59,158 nt of DNA from Acidobacteriota bacterium. GTDB lineage: Bacteria > Acidobacteriota > Terriglobia > UBA7540. Location: contig JAJYLL010000016.1 in NCBI GenBank assembly GCA_021787735.1, forward strand, positions 1 to 59,158, given 5' to 3'. A model generated the notes under the pieces. That model did no database searches, was not told the origin of the DNA, and saw nothing but the letters and a program-made list of their open reading frames with translations. The position numbers and the translations under genes are program-made. Shown piece by piece: positions 16,682-26,295 of the stretch. Within the stretch, counting starts at the first letter, position 1, and each line of letters opens with the position of its first letter.

Positions 16682-18808
16682 ATGAAACCAGGAACCTGCA
16701 GAACTTTATCAATCGCCAGCGCAGTTCTTGCACTGGCGGCAACCTTCCTTCCCGCCGCACTCGCCAGGGCGCAAACAAGCCATCACCTGCCTTGGACGAA
16801 CAAATCGCTCTCTGCTGAACGCAGGACCGATTTGTTGCTGCGCGCGATGACGCTTGAGGAGAAGGTTGCCATCGTCCACGGCGTTGACAGAAAAACACAT
16901 CCGTTCAAGGGATACGTGGGTTATGTTCCGGCGAACCCGCGGCTGCACATTCCAGCTCTCAAACTTGCTGACGGACGTGCGGGGGTCGGCAACGGTGCCA
17001 CAGGCGTTACCTTGCTTCCGGCCCCGATTACAGCGGCCTCGAGCTGGGATCCATCCGTTTTGAACGCCTTTGGGCGGGTCCTGGGAGAAGAGCAATGGGG
17101 GAAGGGAACGAATGTTGAATTGGGCCCTACCATCGACGTTGTCCGCGTGCCTGAGTGGGGCCGGACCTTCGAGACCTACGGTGAGGACCCTTATTTAAAT
17201 GGCCAGATGGCTGCAGCCGAGATTGAGGGCATACAAAGCCAGGGACCCATCGCGAACGCGAACATGTATCTGACCATGAACCAGGAAACCGACCGGTTCC
17301 ATATTGATTCCGTCGTCGATGAGAGAACATTGCAGGAGATTTACCTGCCGCCCTTCCGCGCTGCGGTTTCAGGTGGTGTCGGCAGTGTCATGTGCGCTTA
17401 CATCAAGACGAATGGAGTCTACTCGTGCGAGAACCCTCACGTGCTGAATGATCTTCTCAAGACCCAACTCGCTTTTCCCGGCTGGGTCATGAGCGACTGG
17501 GGCGGCACTCATTCCACCGCCGCTTCCGTACGTGCCGGGCTGGACCAGGAAATGCCCGGCGACCGATACTACGGCCAGGCGCTTGAAACGGCCGTCACGA
17601 ACGGCCAAGTGAGCATGGCGACTTTGGACGAGCATGTGCGCCGTATCCTCGTAACGATGTTCCGGCACGGACTATTTGACAAAGAACAGCCGGGCAACTG
17701 GGACGCCAGTGTGCGGACCCCTGAGCACGCCGCCTTCTCCGGCAGGGTCGCTGAGCAGGGGACCGTTCTCCTGAAGAATGAAGGCAACATCCTTCCACTC
17801 TACGGCGTTTCTTCCATTGCCATCATCGGGGCGGACGGTGGCACCAAGCCTCAGGTTGAAGGCGGGGGCAGCTCTCACGTGGTCGCGCCGTATGTGATCA
17901 GCCCGCTGGAAGGCATCCGCAAGCGCGCGGACGCGGGCATCCAGGTATCTTACTTGGACGGCAGCAACGTTGCTGGCGCTGCCAGTGTGGCGCGGGCCGC
18001 GCAGGTGGCCATCGTGTTTGTGAGTACCAGCGAGGGCGAAGGGCACGACCGGCCTAATCTTGAGCTTCCAGGCAATCAGGACCAGCTTGTTTCTGCCGTT
18101 GCTGCGGCCAATCCGAAAACCATTGTTGTGTTGAACACAGGCGGCCCGGTCCTGATGCCCTGGGTTGACAGCGTACGCGGCGTGATTGAGGCATGGTATC
18201 CGGGCCAGGAAGACGGCAATGCGATTGCTGCCATCTTGTTCGGGGATGTCAATCCGGCGGGAAGGCTGCCGCTGACATTTCCGCGCAAAGCGGACGAGAT
18301 TCCGACCAGCACTCCGCAGCAATGGCCGGGCGTGAACGGCACATCCACTTATAGTGAAAAGCTCAATGTCGGTTACCGTTGGTACGACGCGACCGGCCAC
18401 ACGCCCCTGTTCCCGTTTGGCTTTGGCTTGTCCTACACGACGTTTCGCCTCAGCCACCTTGTGATCACGCCCACGAGGCTTGGCAAGTCGCCAGGCCTGA
18501 TCCATGGAACCGTCGATGTCACGAACACTGGCCATCGTGCTGGGGCGGAGGTGATCGAGGCCTACATAAGCCAGCCTTCCAGTAATGGAGAGCCCCCGCG
18601 GCAATTGTGCGCTTTTGCCAAGGTGTTTTTGAAACCTGGAGAAACCAGGCAGGTGCGTCTTACCATTACTCGACGGGCGCTTTCGCATTACGACACGACG
18701 GCACATCGCTGGACCACGGCTGCGGGCGAATACCGGATCCTGGTGGGGACATCGTCCCGAAACGTGCCACTACAAAGCGTTGTTTCCGTAACAGACCGCG
18801 CGAACTAA
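16682..18808 (+). CDS. Secreted glycoside hydrolase family 3 protein with altered substrate motif
   Basis: This 708-residue protein has a Sec signal peptide ending at about ALARA-QT (residue 30), a GH3 barrel domain, the alpha/beta sandwich domain, and a C-terminal fibronectin III-like domain with the FGFGLSYTTF lead-in. The catalytic aspartate D272 is in VMSDWGG. The conserved Lys-His pair that in GH3 enzymes binds the substrate before the NNQE segment is replaced by N194-M195; the paralogue at 44381 keeps K176-H177. Family members are beta-glucosidases or beta-xylosidases. The substitutions suggest altered or lost activity; that is inference. ATG start at 16682. Confidence 0.88.
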   Translation: MKPGTCRTLSIASAVLALAATFLPAALARAQTSHHLPWTNKSLSAERRTDLLLRAMTLEEKVAIVHGVDRKTHPFKGYVGYVPANPRLHIPALKLADGRAGVGNGATGVTLLPAPITAASSWDPSVLNAFGRVLGEEQWGKGTNVELGPTIDVVRVPEWGRTFETYGEDPYLNGQMAAAEIEGIQSQGPIANANMYLTMNQETDRFHIDSVVDERTLQEIYLPPFRAAVSGGVGSVMCAYIKTNGVYSCENPHVLNDLLKTQLAFPGWVMSDWGGTHSTAASVRAGLDQEMPGDRYYGQALETAVTNGQVSMATLDEHVRRILVTMFRHGLFDKEQPGNWDASVRTPEHAAFSGRVAEQGTVLLKNEGNILPLYGVSSIAIIGADGGTKPQVEGGGSSHVVAPYVISPLEGIRKRADAGIQVSYLDGSNVAGAASVARAAQVAIVFVSTSEGEGHDRPNLELPGNQDQLVSAVAAANPKTIVVLNTGGPVLMPWVDSVRGVIEAWYPGQEDGNAIAAILFGDVNPAGRLPLTFPRKADEIPTSTPQQWPGVNGTSTYSEKLNVGYRWYDATGHTPLFPFGFGLSYTTFRLSHLVITPTRLGKSPGLIHGTVDVTNTGHRAGAEVIEAYISQPSSNGEPPRQLCAFAKVFLKPGETRQVRLTITRRALSHYDTTAHRWTTAAGEYRILVGTSSRNVPLQSVVSVTDRAN

Positions 18809-19175
18809 CGAGATGAATGCAAAGTCTGGAATTGCGTTGCGGTTGGCACGTCCAGATGCCGCACGATTTGTCTTCAAACCGGCAAATTATCGCGCCCTAT
18901 GCCGCCTGAGAGGCCTGTTTGACTTTCCTGGTGGGCTGACGTACAGTACCTTTTTCTGGCAGGCAACGTCGATCGCCCGTCGTCTTTTATTGTTCCACAG
19001 GTGGTGTTTGCCGTCGGATAATCTGCAGTATAAGGATGGGGCCCATGGCAACAATCACCAAGGAACAAACTCGCGCTTTGATCCCAGTGCCTCGGGTCCA
19101 TGGAAACCTCGGTTTTGGCCTGAGCGCCCAATATTTTCCCCAGTTGCATATCGGTAGTACTAAAGGAGGATGCTA
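18809..19175. other. Leader region of serC, no gene recognised
   Basis: The interval holds only unconvincing short reading frames on both strands. It may carry the serC promoter: TTTGCC and TATAAG spaced 16 bp at about 19008-19035 is the best weak candidate. The strong AAGGAGG at 19163-19169 is the serC ribosome-binding site. I recognise no riboswitch. Confidence 0.35.
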
Positions 19176-20315
19176 GTGTCCACACCTAATGAAGCAAATG
19201 TGTCCGCGTTCCTAGCCGGGCGGCCGGGAGGGAGGATTTTCAACTTTGGTCCGGGGCCAGCTATGCTGCCCGACGCGGTCATGATTCGCGCTCAGCAGGA
19301 ATTCCTGAACTATGGTGGTATTGGTGCGTCGATTCTCGAGATCAGCCATCGTTCAAAAGACTTTGTGGCCGTACTGGAAGAAGCCATTGCGCTCTTTCGT
19401 GAACTTGTTTCGCTCCCGGAGAACTATGCAGTGCTTTTCGTGCACGGCGGGGCGCGCATGCAGTTTTCCGCGATACCCATGAACCTGATTGGATTGAAGC
19501 CTGCGCACCGCGCGGCCTACGTCGAGACGGGAGTGTTCTCAGCCAACGCGATCAAGGATGCTGCACCCTACGGGACCATTGAGACCGTTGCAAGTGGTCG
19601 AAGCGATAAGTTCGTGCGCATTCCGAATGTGGATGTGTCGCGCATCCCTGGTGACACTTCTTATTTACACATCACAACGAACAACACTGCCTATGGAACA
19701 CGGTGGAACAAGTTTCCCGAAACGGGCGATTTACCACTGGTAGGTGACTCGACTTCTGAAATCCTGTCGCGCGTGATGGACTATTCGCGGTTCGGAGTGG
19801 TGTATGCGAGCCTTCAAAAGAACCTGGGCCCCGGCGGGACTGCCATTGTTGTCATCCGGAAAGACCTGCTGGGCCACGCCCTGCCGTTTACCCCTCCCTT
19901 GCTGAATTACGCCACCGTGGAAAAGGGTCAGTCGCTTGTAAACACACCAAGCACATTCAACATTTACTTTACCCGGGAAGTATTGCGCTGGGTTAAGGAG
20001 CAGGGAGGCGTTGCCGAGGTCGAACGTCGCAACAATCAAAAGGCCCAGCTCCTGTATGACGAGCTTGACCATTCAACTTATTACAAACCGCTGGTGGACA
20101 AGGCGCACCGCTCCATTATGAACGTCACGTTCGATTTGCCCATGCCTGAGGCGCTCGAAGCGTTTCTCAAACAGGCCGGCAAGGAAGGCCTCTATTCCTT
20201 AAAGGGTTACCGCGATGTTGGAGGTGTGCGGGCATCCATCTATAACGGGATGCCGCTCGAAGGTGTTCAGGCGCTTATCTCATTTATGAAAGAGTTTGAG
20301 CGGTCCCACGGATAG
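19176..20315 (+). CDS. serC: Phosphoserine aminotransferase
   Basis: This PLP enzyme of about 379 residues transaminates 3-phosphohydroxypyruvate in serine synthesis. It opens with the family-like FNFGPGPAMLP, and the PLP lysine is in SLQKNLGPGG; the C-terminal RASIYNGMP segment binds substrate phosphate. I chose the GTG at 19176 because an AAGGAGG ends 6 bp before it; the ATG at 19170 touches that ribosome-binding site and is less likely. The gene is followed after 93 bp by serA, giving the first two steps of serine synthesis together. Confidence 0.93.
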   Translation: MSTPNEANVSAFLAGRPGGRIFNFGPGPAMLPDAVMIRAQQEFLNYGGIGASILEISHRSKDFVAVLEEAIALFRELVSLPENYAVLFVHGGARMQFSAIPMNLIGLKPAHRAAYVETGVFSANAIKDAAPYGTIETVASGRSDKFVRIPNVDVSRIPGDTSYLHITTNNTAYGTRWNKFPETGDLPLVGDSTSEILSRVMDYSRFGVVYASLQKNLGPGGTAIVVIRKDLLGHALPFTPPLLNYATVEKGQSLVNTPSTFNIYFTREVLRWVKEQGGVAEVERRNNQKAQLLYDELDHSTYYKPLVDKAHRSIMNVTFDLPMPEALEAFLKQAGKEGLYSLKGYRDVGGVRASIYNGMPLEGVQALISFMKEFERSHG

Positions 20316-20408
20316 GAACCTCGGCGTTGATCCGACGAAAACCGCAATGATACCGAAGGGAGGTCGAACCGGCCCGGAGATTCAACTGATGTAGGCGCGG
20401 CGGACAAG

Positions 20409-21986
20409 GTGAAAATTCTGGTTGCCGACAACGTTTCTCAGAAGGCGGTGGAAGTACTGCAGTCGGAAAGTTCATGGAATGTTGTCTTCCTGCCTGGGCA
20501 GAAAGACCTTTCGCTGATCGAAGAGATAAAGGACGCAGACGCGCTCGTGGTGCGTAGCGCCACAAAAGTAACCGCAGACCTGTTGGTGCATGCAAAACAG
20601 TTGCGTGCCATCGGCCGGGCGGGCGTGGGCGTCGATAATGTGGATCTTGATGCTGCTACCAAGCACGGCATCGTGGTAATGAACACTCCGGGCGGCAGCG
20701 CGCACAGTGTCGCGGAGCAGGCCGTGGGGCTGCTGGTATCGCTGGCCAGGCGAATCCCTCAGGCTGACGCCTCAATGAAGAGGGGCGCTTGGGAAAAGAA
20801 GAAACTGACCGGCACGGAACTGCACGGAAAGACGCTGGGGCTGATTGGGCTGGGGCGAATCGGGAGTGAAGTGGCGCGGCTTGCCCGCGCGTTTGAGATG
20901 CACGTCATCGCGTATGATCCGTACGTACCCTTGCGCCTTGCCCAGGAACAAGGTGTGAAGCTGATGACGCTTGATGATTTGCTTGCCGAGAGTGACTTCA
21001 TCAGCCTGCACACCGCGGCGACGGCGGAAACCCATCACCTCATCAATGCCGAAACGCTCTCGAAAACCAAGCCGGGAGTTCGTCTCATCAACTGCGCGCG
21101 AGGAGAACTGATCAAAGAAGACGATCTTCTCCAGGCCCTGGAGAGTGGCCACGTCGCGGGGGCTGCGCTCGACGTTTTTGAAAAAGAACCGCCCACGGAC
21201 TCCCGACTCGTCGCGCATCCGCATGTTATTGCCACGCCGCACATTGCCGGGTCAACCGACGAAGCGCTGGAATTAGTTGGCATCAGCATCGCCGAGCAGG
21301 TTCGGGACTACTTGCGGCTGGGCGTGCCCCGCAATGCTGTCAACATGCCGGCCATCTCTCCTGAAGAGTACAAGAAGCTTGAACCTTATATTCAACTCGG
21401 AGAGAAGCTTGGAGTGTTCTTGGCCCAGATAAGCGGCGAGCGGCTGGAAGAAGTGAAGATCAGCTACGATGGCGGGCTGGCTGAGCTCAATACGCATCTG
21501 GTCAAGAACGCTGTCCTCAAGGGGGTCCTCAACAAGCCTCTTCTGCATGAAATCAACCTGGTCAACGCCGCCGCCATGGCGCAAGAGCGGGGCATTGAGG
21601 TCGTTGAGGTCAGAAGCGCTCGCCGCGCGGCCTATTCAAATTCTCTGGGAATTGCGCTCCGTACGGACACGGAATCAACCTCAGTCCTAGGCATGGTGGG
21701 AATGCGTGGTTTGCGCATTCTCGGCATCAGCGATATTGACATCGAAGCGTCGCTGAAAGGGTATCTGCTCTTTATCCGTAATCACGATGTTCCTGGAGTT
21801 ATTGGCCGCGTTGGAACAATCCTGGGGGGAAAAAAAGTCAATATTGCCAGCTTTGCCTTGGGACGAAACCAGCAGGCGGGTGAAGCCGTTGGTCTGGTCA
21901 ATATCGATGAGCCTGTTTCCCAGGAAGTGCTGGACGAGATCCGCAGGGTGCCTGCGGTGCGCTTTGCCTGTGTAGTGAAGGTGTAG
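20409..21986 (+). CDS. serA: D-3-phosphoglycerate dehydrogenase
   Basis: This 525-residue enzyme oxidises 3-phosphoglycerate to phosphohydroxypyruvate. It has the substrate domain, the NAD motif GLGRIGSEV (about residue 147), the catalytic arginine in NCARGE, the glutamate in FEKEP and the histidine in HIAGST, followed by the allosteric substrate-binding domain and a C-terminal ACT domain (from about residue 450). This long form is feedback-inhibited by serine in several bacteria. Start is GTG at 20409. It forms a likely operon with serC. Confidence 0.94.
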   Translation: MKILVADNVSQKAVEVLQSESSWNVVFLPGQKDLSLIEEIKDADALVVRSATKVTADLLVHAKQLRAIGRAGVGVDNVDLDAATKHGIVVMNTPGGSAHSVAEQAVGLLVSLARRIPQADASMKRGAWEKKKLTGTELHGKTLGLIGLGRIGSEVARLARAFEMHVIAYDPYVPLRLAQEQGVKLMTLDDLLAESDFISLHTAATAETHHLINAETLSKTKPGVRLINCARGELIKEDDLLQALESGHVAGAALDVFEKEPPTDSRLVAHPHVIATPHIAGSTDEALELVGISIAEQVRDYLRLGVPRNAVNMPAISPEEYKKLEPYIQLGEKLGVFLAQISGERLEEVKISYDGGLAELNTHLVKNAVLKGVLNKPLLHEINLVNAAAMAQERGIEVVEVRSARRAAYSNSLGIALRTDTESTSVLGMVGMRGLRILGISDIDIEASLKGYLLFIRNHDVPGVIGRVGTILGGKKVNIASFALGRNQQAGEAVGLVNIDEPVSQEVLDEIRRVPAVRFACVVKV

Positions 21987-22027
21987 TCTTCTTCCCGTTC
22001 ACACGCGTATGCCATTGAAGAGTCGCG

Positions 22028-22495
22028 TCATGCCTGGCCGCTGCGTGCCGCCTGAGCGCGGATCTTCCTGACGGTTGAAACCACCCCGAAGCCGGCCATC
22101 GCAACGATAAAAACGTAAACCCACACAGAGATGTCGCGTCCCACAATCAGCAGGTAGAGATAAGCGGAGATGAAGAAGAAAGACGCTGCCAGGACCGGTA
22201 GGACAATGGATTTCTTCCGGCGCAGATTGCGAATGATCCAGGCTACGCAGAGAGTAAAAAAGGGGATCGCGCCCACATAGATGCCGCCAAAGATGATGGG
22301 GTTGACGTTGTATTTACGCCCCAGGCTTACAAACCAGTTCCTCAGCCAACTAATTCCCAACTTGAATGACGAGTACCCCAGGCTTCGCCCGGACTGATCC
22401 TTCAGCCCCGAATGATAGTCGGCGAATCGGATGGTAAACTTGCCATCGCTGAGCTTTTGCGTGGCCGCCGGCGGGAAGCAGAAAAAAGAGCGCAA
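22028..22495 (-). CDS. Small conserved-looking membrane protein
   Basis: The protein of up to 155 residues has an N-terminal region ending in a possible signal-like stretch, an external polar part, and three hydrophobic segments (IIFGGIYVGAIPFFTLCVAWII, VLPVLAASFFFISAYLYLLIV, VWVYVFIVAMAGFGVV), then a short basic tail. Function is unknown. Start is unsure: the frame opens with TTG at 22495 shortly after an in-frame TGA, and there is no internal ATG before the last helix. It may be N-terminally damaged. It is convergent with serA. Confidence 0.6.
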   Translation of the reverse strand: MRSFFCFPPAATQKLSDGKFTIRFADYHSGLKDQSGRSLGYSSFKLGISWLRNWFVSLGRKYNVNPIIFGGIYVGAIPFFTLCVAWIIRNLRRKKSIVLPVLAASFFFISAYLYLLIVGRDISVWVYVFIVAMAGFGVVSTVRKIRAQAARSGQA

Positions 22496-22748
22496 GGATA
22501 GTTCATGTCAGCTTCAAGAGGTAATGTCCCCAGCTGTTACGCAAGCGGAAAACTCTGGAGGAAGCTGAAAGAAGCTCCTCTCTCCCTGCGCACATTCCAC
22601 ATTTAAATGATGAGCCGTATTGGATTTTGTCACACAAAAATGCAGCGGGCTTATCGGCATCTCTTGGCCGGGCTCAAACGTGTGGTAGACGGACCCTGCC
22701 CGGCGAGACCGGTTTCCACCGCTTCCGATTTGCGTCTGTGTAGCGTTG

Positions 22749-24476
22749 CTAGTTGTAGTGCCATTGTTTAAGATTCGCGTTCGCGGGCGAGTTAGCAGCA
22801 ATGTGTCCGGACATGATGCGGACCATGTTCTCCTGGGTCGTTGCCTGCCATCCATGACCTTTTTCCGGCCGACCGTATTTGAATGAGCCGTTGTAATAGG
22901 GGTCTGTGGTGCTGTTCAGAAACTTCTCCAGATCGTAACAGGCCAGATTCAGGTAGTAGGTGTCCATGTCACCCACGCTGACGTGGATTTTGCCCACGAG
23001 GCTGGGACCGATCTTCGCCCAGTTACGCCGCAGATATTCTGTGAGATCGTAACCGTGGTCCCGCATGTAGTCAGCCACGCTATGGTTGATCTTGCCCGTG
23101 CGCTTGTCCCAAAGCGGTTCCGGATAGCCGTTGGTCCCGACGGGGCCATACACGGCTTCCCACGCTTCGAGCTGCTGTCCTGAGCGCCCATGACTCCCCA
23201 GTACGGCCTCGAGCTGGCTCTCCTGCTGCATGGTGGTTGTTACCTGTCCATCGGACTCGCGGCTCAGGGGCCTGACCGCTCGCAGCCAGGGGTTCCCCGG
23301 CGCAAAGAAGGCATTGTCGTCGCTATAGATGTTAATAAGCTGGTCGTGCTTGAAGTCGACGGGGTCGGGGTAAAGCGTCCAGGTGCCGCCAAAAAAGTTT
23401 GGATGATATACCTGCAGCGCCAGTGATTCCCATCCGCCCGTTGATCCGCCCGTCAGCACGCGGGCATAAGGCTTGCGGATAATGCGAAAATGCGTCTCAA
23501 CGTATGGTATCAGTTCAATCATGAGGGCGTCACCGTAGGGGCCGTTATTGGCGGAGTTTACCGCGTAGGAATCGTCGAAATACGGTGTGGGGTGCTGGAA
23601 AGTAACGGCAATCATCCGGGGGAAGCTGTCCGAGTCCCATGCCTCATAAAACTCATAACCCGTTTCAATGTTGTAGGACCGCATGAGATCCAGCCAGCGG
23701 CCAGACACATCTTCCTTCGAGGGTGAGAACCCAAACGGAGGCCTCTGGCTGAAGTGTCCTTGCTCATAGATCACCGGATAATAGCTTTCCGGATGAGAGT
23801 CATAACCTTTTGGAAGCAGGACTATCGCGCCCAGGTAAATGGGACGGCCCCAGAACTTGCTGAGCAGTTTGCTCTGGATCTTGATATGTTTCACCCATGG
23901 TGTATCCTCAGGGATTTTCACGGGCGGGATTACCTGTGTCAGGCTCAGCTTGACATCAAAGCCTATGGCTGGATCCAGGTGGACACGCTCGACCTTACTG
24001 TAAAGATTGCCGGGTGATCTGTTGAACTGCTGGCCCTCCCATTGGTCCATATGCGCCCAGATGGTGTGGCCGTCTGAGCTATGAAACTGCGTGTAGATGT
24101 TCACTAACGCCTGCACGTAGTAGTTGCCCGCCGGAAGGCCACGGAGACTGCGTGTCGGGAAGCCGAGCGTGCTCCCGTCAATAACGGCTGACTCCCTTGG
24201 CTTGAGCTGGCTTACATCCACTCCGAAAAACGGTGGATGGCTGCCCCATGACCCCCCCTGGAACCGTGGTTCGGGGTCCAGCTTGTCTGAAAGCATTACG
24301 TAGACACGACCGGTGATGGGCTTTTTGTGGACGGAAGCTGGAAACGTAATCTCGAACTTCAGCCCGGGAGTTGAGGCATATGCTTGTCTGGCTAACCCGG
24401 TACTCAGGAACAATAAAGCAATTCCAGTTGCGACTATTTCCCAAAGGGAATGCCTGGTTCTGATTGAGCGATGCAT
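22749..24476 (-). CDS. Secreted alpha/beta-hydrolase, esterase D-like
   Basis: This 575-residue exported protein has a signal peptide ending at about residue 35 (YAS-TP). A beta-rich N-terminal region of about 160 residues precedes a PF00756-type esterase domain. The nucleophile is S345 in GGSTGGWES, and a GHGWQ segment near the C terminus probably supplies the histidine. Relatives include feruloyl and enterochelin esterases and uncharacterised acidobacterial proteins. The substrate is unknown; removal of acyl groups from plant polysaccharide would fit the GH3 and GH18 enzymes in the window, but that is inference. Confidence 0.8.
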   Translation of the reverse strand: MHRSIRTRHSLWEIVATGIALLFLSTGLARQAYASTPGLKFEITFPASVHKKPITGRVYVMLSDKLDPEPRFQGGSWGSHPPFFGVDVSQLKPRESAVIDGSTLGFPTRSLRGLPAGNYYVQALVNIYTQFHSSDGHTIWAHMDQWEGQQFNRSPGNLYSKVERVHLDPAIGFDVKLSLTQVIPPVKIPEDTPWVKHIKIQSKLLSKFWGRPIYLGAIVLLPKGYDSHPESYYPVIYEQGHFSQRPPFGFSPSKEDVSGRWLDLMRSYNIETGYEFYEAWDSDSFPRMIAVTFQHPTPYFDDSYAVNSANNGPYGDALMIELIPYVETHFRIIRKPYARVLTGGSTGGWESLALQVYHPNFFGGTWTLYPDPVDFKHDQLINIYSDDNAFFAPGNPWLRAVRPLSRESDGQVTTTMQQESQLEAVLGSHGRSGQQLEAWEAVYGPVGTNGYPEPLWDKRTGKINHSVADYMRDHGYDLTEYLRRNWAKIGPSLVGKIHVSVGDMDTYYLNLACYDLEKFLNSTTDPYYNGSFKYGRPEKGHGWQATTQENMVRIMSGHIAANSPANANLKQWHYN

Positions 24477-24543
24477 AGAATCTCCTTCGAGTTTAGGGCC
24501 CTACTGTGGATCAAGTATACTATTGAGCCTGATTCGCGACTTC

Positions 24544-24816
24544 CTAATGCAGGAGATTGCGAACCACCAGGAACAATGCCAGTACGGCAAGGCCATATCC
24601 GAAAAACCTCTTCATTTACGTCTTGTCGATTCTAACCGTTGTGCGAGCCCCAATTTGCGCGCCCATATAGATGCCCGGCACCAGGATCAGCGCCATCTTC
24701 CAATCGGAATGTCCTGCGGCCACATGGCCCAGAAGGCAACCTATCGCCGCAAGTCCTACCAGGAACGCGGAACTGCCAACGGCAATATTCATCGGTACTC
24801 GGTAGCGTTTTCTCTC
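24544..24816 (-). pseudogene. C-terminal remnant of a TSUP (TauE/SafE) permease
   Basis: Read on the minus strand this gives about 90 residues typical of the second half of a TSUP permease: RKRYRVPMNIAVGSSAFLVG, then IYMGAQIGARTTVRIDKT, an in-frame TAA, then MKRFFGYGLAVLALFLVVRN. The TAA interrupts the pattern in the same frame, and a TAG closes the upstream side after four further codons, so no N-terminal half is attached. It overlaps no other gene. It faces the broken plus-strand TSUP gene that starts 126 bp away. The family call is from motif recognition. Confidence 0.65.
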
Positions 24817-24942
24817 CTATTCTGCCCCTGCTTCTCGCGGGGCGCCCAAGAGGGGAAAGCTAGGGGGGAAGCTTGCGCACTTTCCGCTCAATCTGTTAAT
24901 TTGAGCAGCATATCTGAAGTTGGGCAAACCGTTAGAAAGACC

Positions 24943-25966
24943 ATGATTTATTCTCTGACTTTTGTTCTCACGTTGTTTGGTGCTGCCTGTTTTGCCGGAT
25001 TTTTTGGAGCTATGTTGGGGGTTGGCGGAGGCATTTTTATTGTGCCGATCATGGCCCTCATGTTTCATCTTCCAGTAAAAGTTGCCGTTGTCGCCAGCCT
25101 TGTCTCCGTTATTGCAACTTCCAATGCCGGTGGGTCATCTTACGTTGACCAGCGCATCACGAACCTTCGACTTGGCTTGTTTTTCGAAATTGCGACCACC
25201 ATTGGTGCTGTTTCCGGCACAGTTCTTGCCCTCTACCTCCATGAGTGGCTGATGCTGATCATTTTCGCGCTACTGCTGGCTTATATGAGCTACACGGCCT
25301 TCAGGACGCGCAAAATAGATGACGCATGGATTGCTGCTGGGGACTTCGCCCGCCAAGCCCGATCGGTTGCCAAATTTCTCGACCTTCGTGACAACTATCA
25401 CGATGAGGCGGTCGAGCAGACCCTAGACTACGCGGTAACTCGCGTACCACTTGGAGCCTTCTAGCATGGCTTCTGGCCTGTTGGGTGTTGGCGGGGGCGT
25501 CCTGAAAGTTTCGGCGATGAACAGCTATATGAACGTGCCGATGAAGGTAGCAAAAGCATTCGAAGCGATTGAACCGGCAGAAAAGCCTTATCAGATGATG
25601 CTAGGCGACCAGAATGTTTACGCCAATGTCTATCATGTGCTTGTCGTTGGCATGAGCATCAGCACAGTCCTCTTCGTAGTCGGGATTGTGTTGGCTCTCC
25701 TGCATCCGCACTATGTTCCGTTGACAACCATGTGGATCCAAGAGCACTATCGCTGGGCGCTCGTTATTTCTGGCTTGAAGGACCTGAGCCCGACAACCAT
25801 CATGATGGGGGCCACAGTCCTTCTGATTCTCACGCCGGTAGTGCGCGTGGTCGTTTCGATTTACGCCTTTTATTAGGACCATGACACCAAGTATGTAGTA
25901 GTTACCAGCATTGTATTCCTGGTGATTGTTCTTACTGTGATTTTGGGCTGGCTGGGGTTGAAATAG
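24943..25966 (+). pseudogene. Broken TSUP permease joined to a broken DUF1634 protein
   Basis: From the ATG at 24943 a TSUP N-terminal half is readable (GVGGGIFIVPIMALMFHLPVKVA, four helices) up to a stop at 25462-25464. Shifting one base near 25462 continues the family sequence (SGLLGVGGGVLKVSAMN). After NVPMKVA the text switches without a break to a DUF1634-like protein (IEPAEKPYQMMLGD, VYHVLVVGM, LLHPHYVPLTT, LTPVVRVVVSIYAFY). A TAG at 25874-25876 stops it, but the same frame then gives the expected last helix (YVVVTSIVFLVIVLTVILG) to 25966. So there is one frameshift, one nonsense codon, and a deletion fusing two genes that are often neighbours. Confidence 0.7.
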
Positions 25967-26295
25967 ATTCAGGCTTTTTCACAACGTTGCGTATGAGAGG
26001 CTTCGTGCAGGGTATATGCGGACTGGCCGTCAAAGGGCACTGACCGGGTAGTCGCAGTTATAACATTTACTTTCAGATCGCAAGTTCTGGCCGTTGAGCA
26101 GCGCGCGGTCAATACCTGGGCGGATTTGGTGTGGCTTCTATGTCCAGACGCGATACGAGGTAAGCATTTAAGAAGATAGAGTCTCATTCGCGACGTGCCT
26201 GATTGTTTTTGCTGTACCCCTGCTTAACGAAATTCCTTGTTGAATTTCGATATCGGGAAGCGACCCTTTCATCGGAATTGTGGCCTGGACAAGTA
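25967..26295. other. No gene recognised
   Basis: This interval between the decayed DUF1634 gene and the cytochrome c gene has only short frames without family features. I see no clear promoter, hairpin or repeat. Confidence 0.35.

Noticed and set aside
18813..19157. 114-codon frame between the GH3 and serC genes
   Set aside because: No ribosome-binding site of note, no family resemblance, unusual composition; treated as non-coding.
24313..24942. Upstream extension of the TSUP reading frame
   Set aside because: It runs antisense through the start of the esterase gene and the opposite-strand TSUP fragment; the family sequence begins only at 24943.
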